In this document: one piece after another, positions 62,491-64,000 of the stretch | Position numbering within the stretch: position 1 is the stretch's first letter | How the letters are laid out: each line of letters starts with the position of its first letter | NCBI GenBank assembly: GCA_965203795.1 | Contig: OZ241915.1 | Span: 3,534,001-3,598,000, forward strand | Length of the DNA: 64,000 bases | Source of the DNA: CBDBBY01 sp965203795 | GTDB lineage: Bacteria; Pseudomonadota; Alphaproteobacteria; Rhodobacterales; Rhodobacteraceae | Direction: 5' to 3' | Notes under the pieces: generated by a model | What the model saw: the letters and a program-made list of their open reading frames with translations, nothing else | Told to the model about the DNA's origin: nothing | Database searches by the model: none | Position numbers and translations under genes: made by a program

Positions 62491-63450
62491 ATGAGAAAAC
62501 CGGCAGCGGTCGCCGCGGCGGCTGCAGTGGCGCTTGCAGGGGCGGCGGCGCCCGCGAAATCGGCGGATGTCGTGATCGGCGTGCCCAATTGGCCTTCCGT
62601 CGCGGCCACGGCGAACATCCTGAAGGTTGTCATCGAGGACTATCTCGGCCTCACCGTCGAACTGCAGAACGGCACGAATCCGATCGTGTTCGAGGCGATG
62701 GACAAAGGCTCCATGCACGCCCATCCCGAGGTGTGGATCCCGAACCAGCAAAACCTCCACGACACGTATGTCGAGGATCGGAAGACCGTGGCGCGGAACC
62801 CGAACGGCGTTCCGGCGTTCCAGGGCATGTGCGTGCCGCGGTTCGTCGCGGATCAGCACGGGGTGACCACGATCGAGGACCTGTCGGACCCCGACATCGC
62901 GGCGCTGTTCGATTCCGACGGGGACGGCCAGGGCGAAATATGGATCGGCGCGCCGGGCTGGGCCTCGACGAACGTCGAGAGGGTCCGGGCCAAATCCTAC
63001 GGCTACGACCAGACCATGGAGCTGCTCGTGTTCGACGAAACGCTCGCGTACGGAGCTTTGGATGCCAGGATCAACGCGGGCGAACCTTGGGTCGGCTTCT
63101 GCTACACGCCCCACTACCTGTTCGTCGTCCACGACATGCACATGCTTGAGGAGCCGCCTTACGATCCCGAGAAATGGCATGTGGTCCAGCCGACTGACGA
63201 TCCTGACTGGCTGGAAGTGTCGGAGGCCGGAGTCGCTTGGGACACTGCCTATCTGCATGTCTACTATGCGCTCGAGCTGGAGGAGAGCTATCCGGAGGTC
63301 GCCGCTCTCTTCGCGAATCTGATGCTGGATGCGGACAGGATCAGCGAAATGACCCACGCCGTCGTGATCGAAAAGCAGGAATTGCCCGACTACGCCAAGC
63401 GCTGGGTCTCGGAGAACGAGGACCTCGTGCTGGCCTGGCTGAGCAACTGA
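62491..63450 (+). CDS. Glycine betaine/proline-type ABC transporter binding protein (OpuAC/ProX family), copy 2
   Basis: 319 residues, ATG 62491 after GGAGGAA. Differences from copy 1 are scattered and mostly conservative (e.g. HPEVWIPNQQNL for HPEVWIPNHQNL, GFCYTPHY for GACYTPHY). The change next to the Cys-Tyr of the ligand loop could alter specificity. The upstream ~230 bp are copied as well, so both should be expressed alike. It lies 60 bp before the ProV-like gene and is probably cotranscribed with it. Confidence 0.88.
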   Translation: MRKPAAVAAAAAVALAGAAAPAKSADVVIGVPNWPSVAATANILKVVIEDYLGLTVELQNGTNPIVFEAMDKGSMHAHPEVWIPNQQNLHDTYVEDRKTVARNPNGVPAFQGMCVPRFVADQHGVTTIEDLSDPDIAALFDSDGDGQGEIWIGAPGWASTNVERVRAKSYGYDQTMELLVFDETLAYGALDARINAGEPWVGFCYTPHYLFVVHDMHMLEEPPYDPEKWHVVQPTDDPDWLEVSEAGVAWDTAYLHVYYALELEESYPEVAALFANLMLDADRISEMTHAVVIEKQELPDYAKRWVSENEDLVLAWLSN

Positions 63451-63510
63451 TCGCCGCGGACGCGGCTGGCGTTGCCGCCCGCTGCGTCCGCTGCCCCTCA
63501 GCCACCGCGC

Positions 63511-64000
63511 ATGTCCGATGCGGTCGTAAAGCTTGACGGCGCCTGGAAGGTCTTCGGCCCGCTTGCGAAGGACGCCATAGCGGCTGCGAAATCTGAGGCC
63601 ATCGGGAAAGCCGAAATCCTTTCCCAGTTCCGGTGCGTCGTCGGTGTGCGCGACGCGACTTTCGAGGTTCCCGAGGGACAGATCTTCTGCATCATGGGGC
63701 TGTCGGGTTCGGGAAAGTCCACTCTTGTGCGCCTCGTGAACAGGCTGATCAAGCCGACCGAAGGGCGTGTGGAGGTTCTCGGCAGGGACATCGGCGGCTT
63801 GACGGAACCCGAGCTGCGGGCCCTGAGGGCGAGTCGGCTGGGAATGGTGTTCCAGCACATCGCGCTGCTGCCGCACCGGTCGGTCCGCGAAAACGTGGCC
63901 TACCCGCTCGAGATCAGAAGCATTCCCAAATCCAAACGGTGGGCCGTTTCCGACCATGTGCTGGAGATGGTCGGCCTCGCAGGCTACGAGGATCGCCTTC
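63511..64000 (+). CDS. Glycine betaine/proline ABC transporter ATPase (ProV/OpuAA-like), truncated by window end
   Basis: 163 codons visible from ATG 63511, open to the window edge. 'EGQIFCIMGLSGSGKSTLVR' (Walker A about 66-73) and 'LIKPTEGRVEVLGRDI', then the Q-loop 'LGMVFQHIALLPHRSVRENV'. The long ~50-residue N-terminal extension before the first strand is normal for OpuAA/ProV. CBS domains and the permease should follow outside the window. With the ProX pair it forms an osmoprotectant importer. Confidence 0.87.
   Translation, partial: MSDAVVKLDGAWKVFGPLAKDAIAAAKSEAIGKAEILSQFRCVVGVRDATFEVPEGQIFCIMGLSGSGKSTLVRLVNRLIKPTEGRVEVLGRDIGGLTEPELRALRASRLGMVFQHIALLPHRSVRENVAYPLEIRSIPKSKRWAVSDHVLEMVGLAGYEDRL

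Noticed and set aside
1..64000. tRNA, rRNA or riboswitch genes
   Set aside because: No cloverleaf T-arm (GGTTCGAATCC-type) sequence in a suitable context, rRNA signature or known riboswitch core was recognised on either strand; a covariance-model scan could still find small RNAs.

Overview
The window is GC-rich bacterial DNA, most likely alphaproteobacterial. The evidence is gene order: maf-aroE-coaE-dnaQ facing secB, fxsA, a Tim44-like gene followed by smr, rimP-nusA-ylxR-infB, and hemW-rdgB-rph facing away from hrcA-grpE. All are arrangements typical of Alphaproteobacteria, and the first normally lies close to the chromosomal origin. Order and family cannot be fixed from the window alone. 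No rRNA, tRNA, CRISPR array or intact prophage was seen.

Layout. 1-4.1 kb: end of a SorC-type regulator, an AT-rich gap with weak DnaA-box-like sites (candidate oriC), then maf, aroE, coaE, dnaQ and secB. 4.1-8.2 kb: an insertion carrying two paralogous AAA ATPases, IS remnants and a MITE-like element. 8.4-9.5 kb: terC-like gene and fxsA. 9.7-16.5 kb: a FrcA/RbsA-type sugar ABC transporter, a divergent TRAP transporter and a flavin reductase-like gene. 16.6-19.6 kb: a small coiled-coil membrane protein, Tim44-like protein, Smr protein and a metallophosphatase. 19.7-25.1 kb: the rimP-nusA-ylxR-infB operon on the minus strand. 25.3-28.4 kb: a cytochrome P450, a DUF1801 protein and an AbrB-family membrane protein.

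28.4-41 kb is accessory DNA. Three tandem paralogous lipoproteins (about 660-725 aa) are each preceded by a long poly-G tract (13, 9 and 11 G). IS5-family remnants lie in front of the first two, and an IS1634-type transposase follows the array. The G tracts suggest ON/OFF or graded phase variation of surface lipoproteins. 41-47 kb holds a probable type IV (phosphorothioate- or modified-DNA) HNH endonuclease, a two-gene operon of unknown function, an OmpA-like protein and a second coiled-coil protein with internal 108-bp repeats. 47-51.6 kb: hemW, rdgB, rph, hrcA, grpE.

51.6-58.6 kb is a tandem-duplication zone between grpE and mutS. Three copies of one small membrane-anchored coiled-coil gene (one a pseudogene) lie among copied 3' ends of grpE and mutS, and a toxin-antitoxin pair sits inside the array. 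58.9-64 kb: an IS5/IS427-group element with a frameshifted transposase, a small winged-helix-like gene, a DUF2442-like gene, two near-identical glycine-betaine-type binding proteins separated by an ISAs1 remnant, and the start of a ProV/OpuAA-like ATPase.

A theme runs through the window: lineage-specific duplication with flanking DNA (AAA pair, lipoprotein triplet, grpE-mutS triplet, ProX pair) and many decayed insertion sequences set into otherwise conserved housekeeping clusters.
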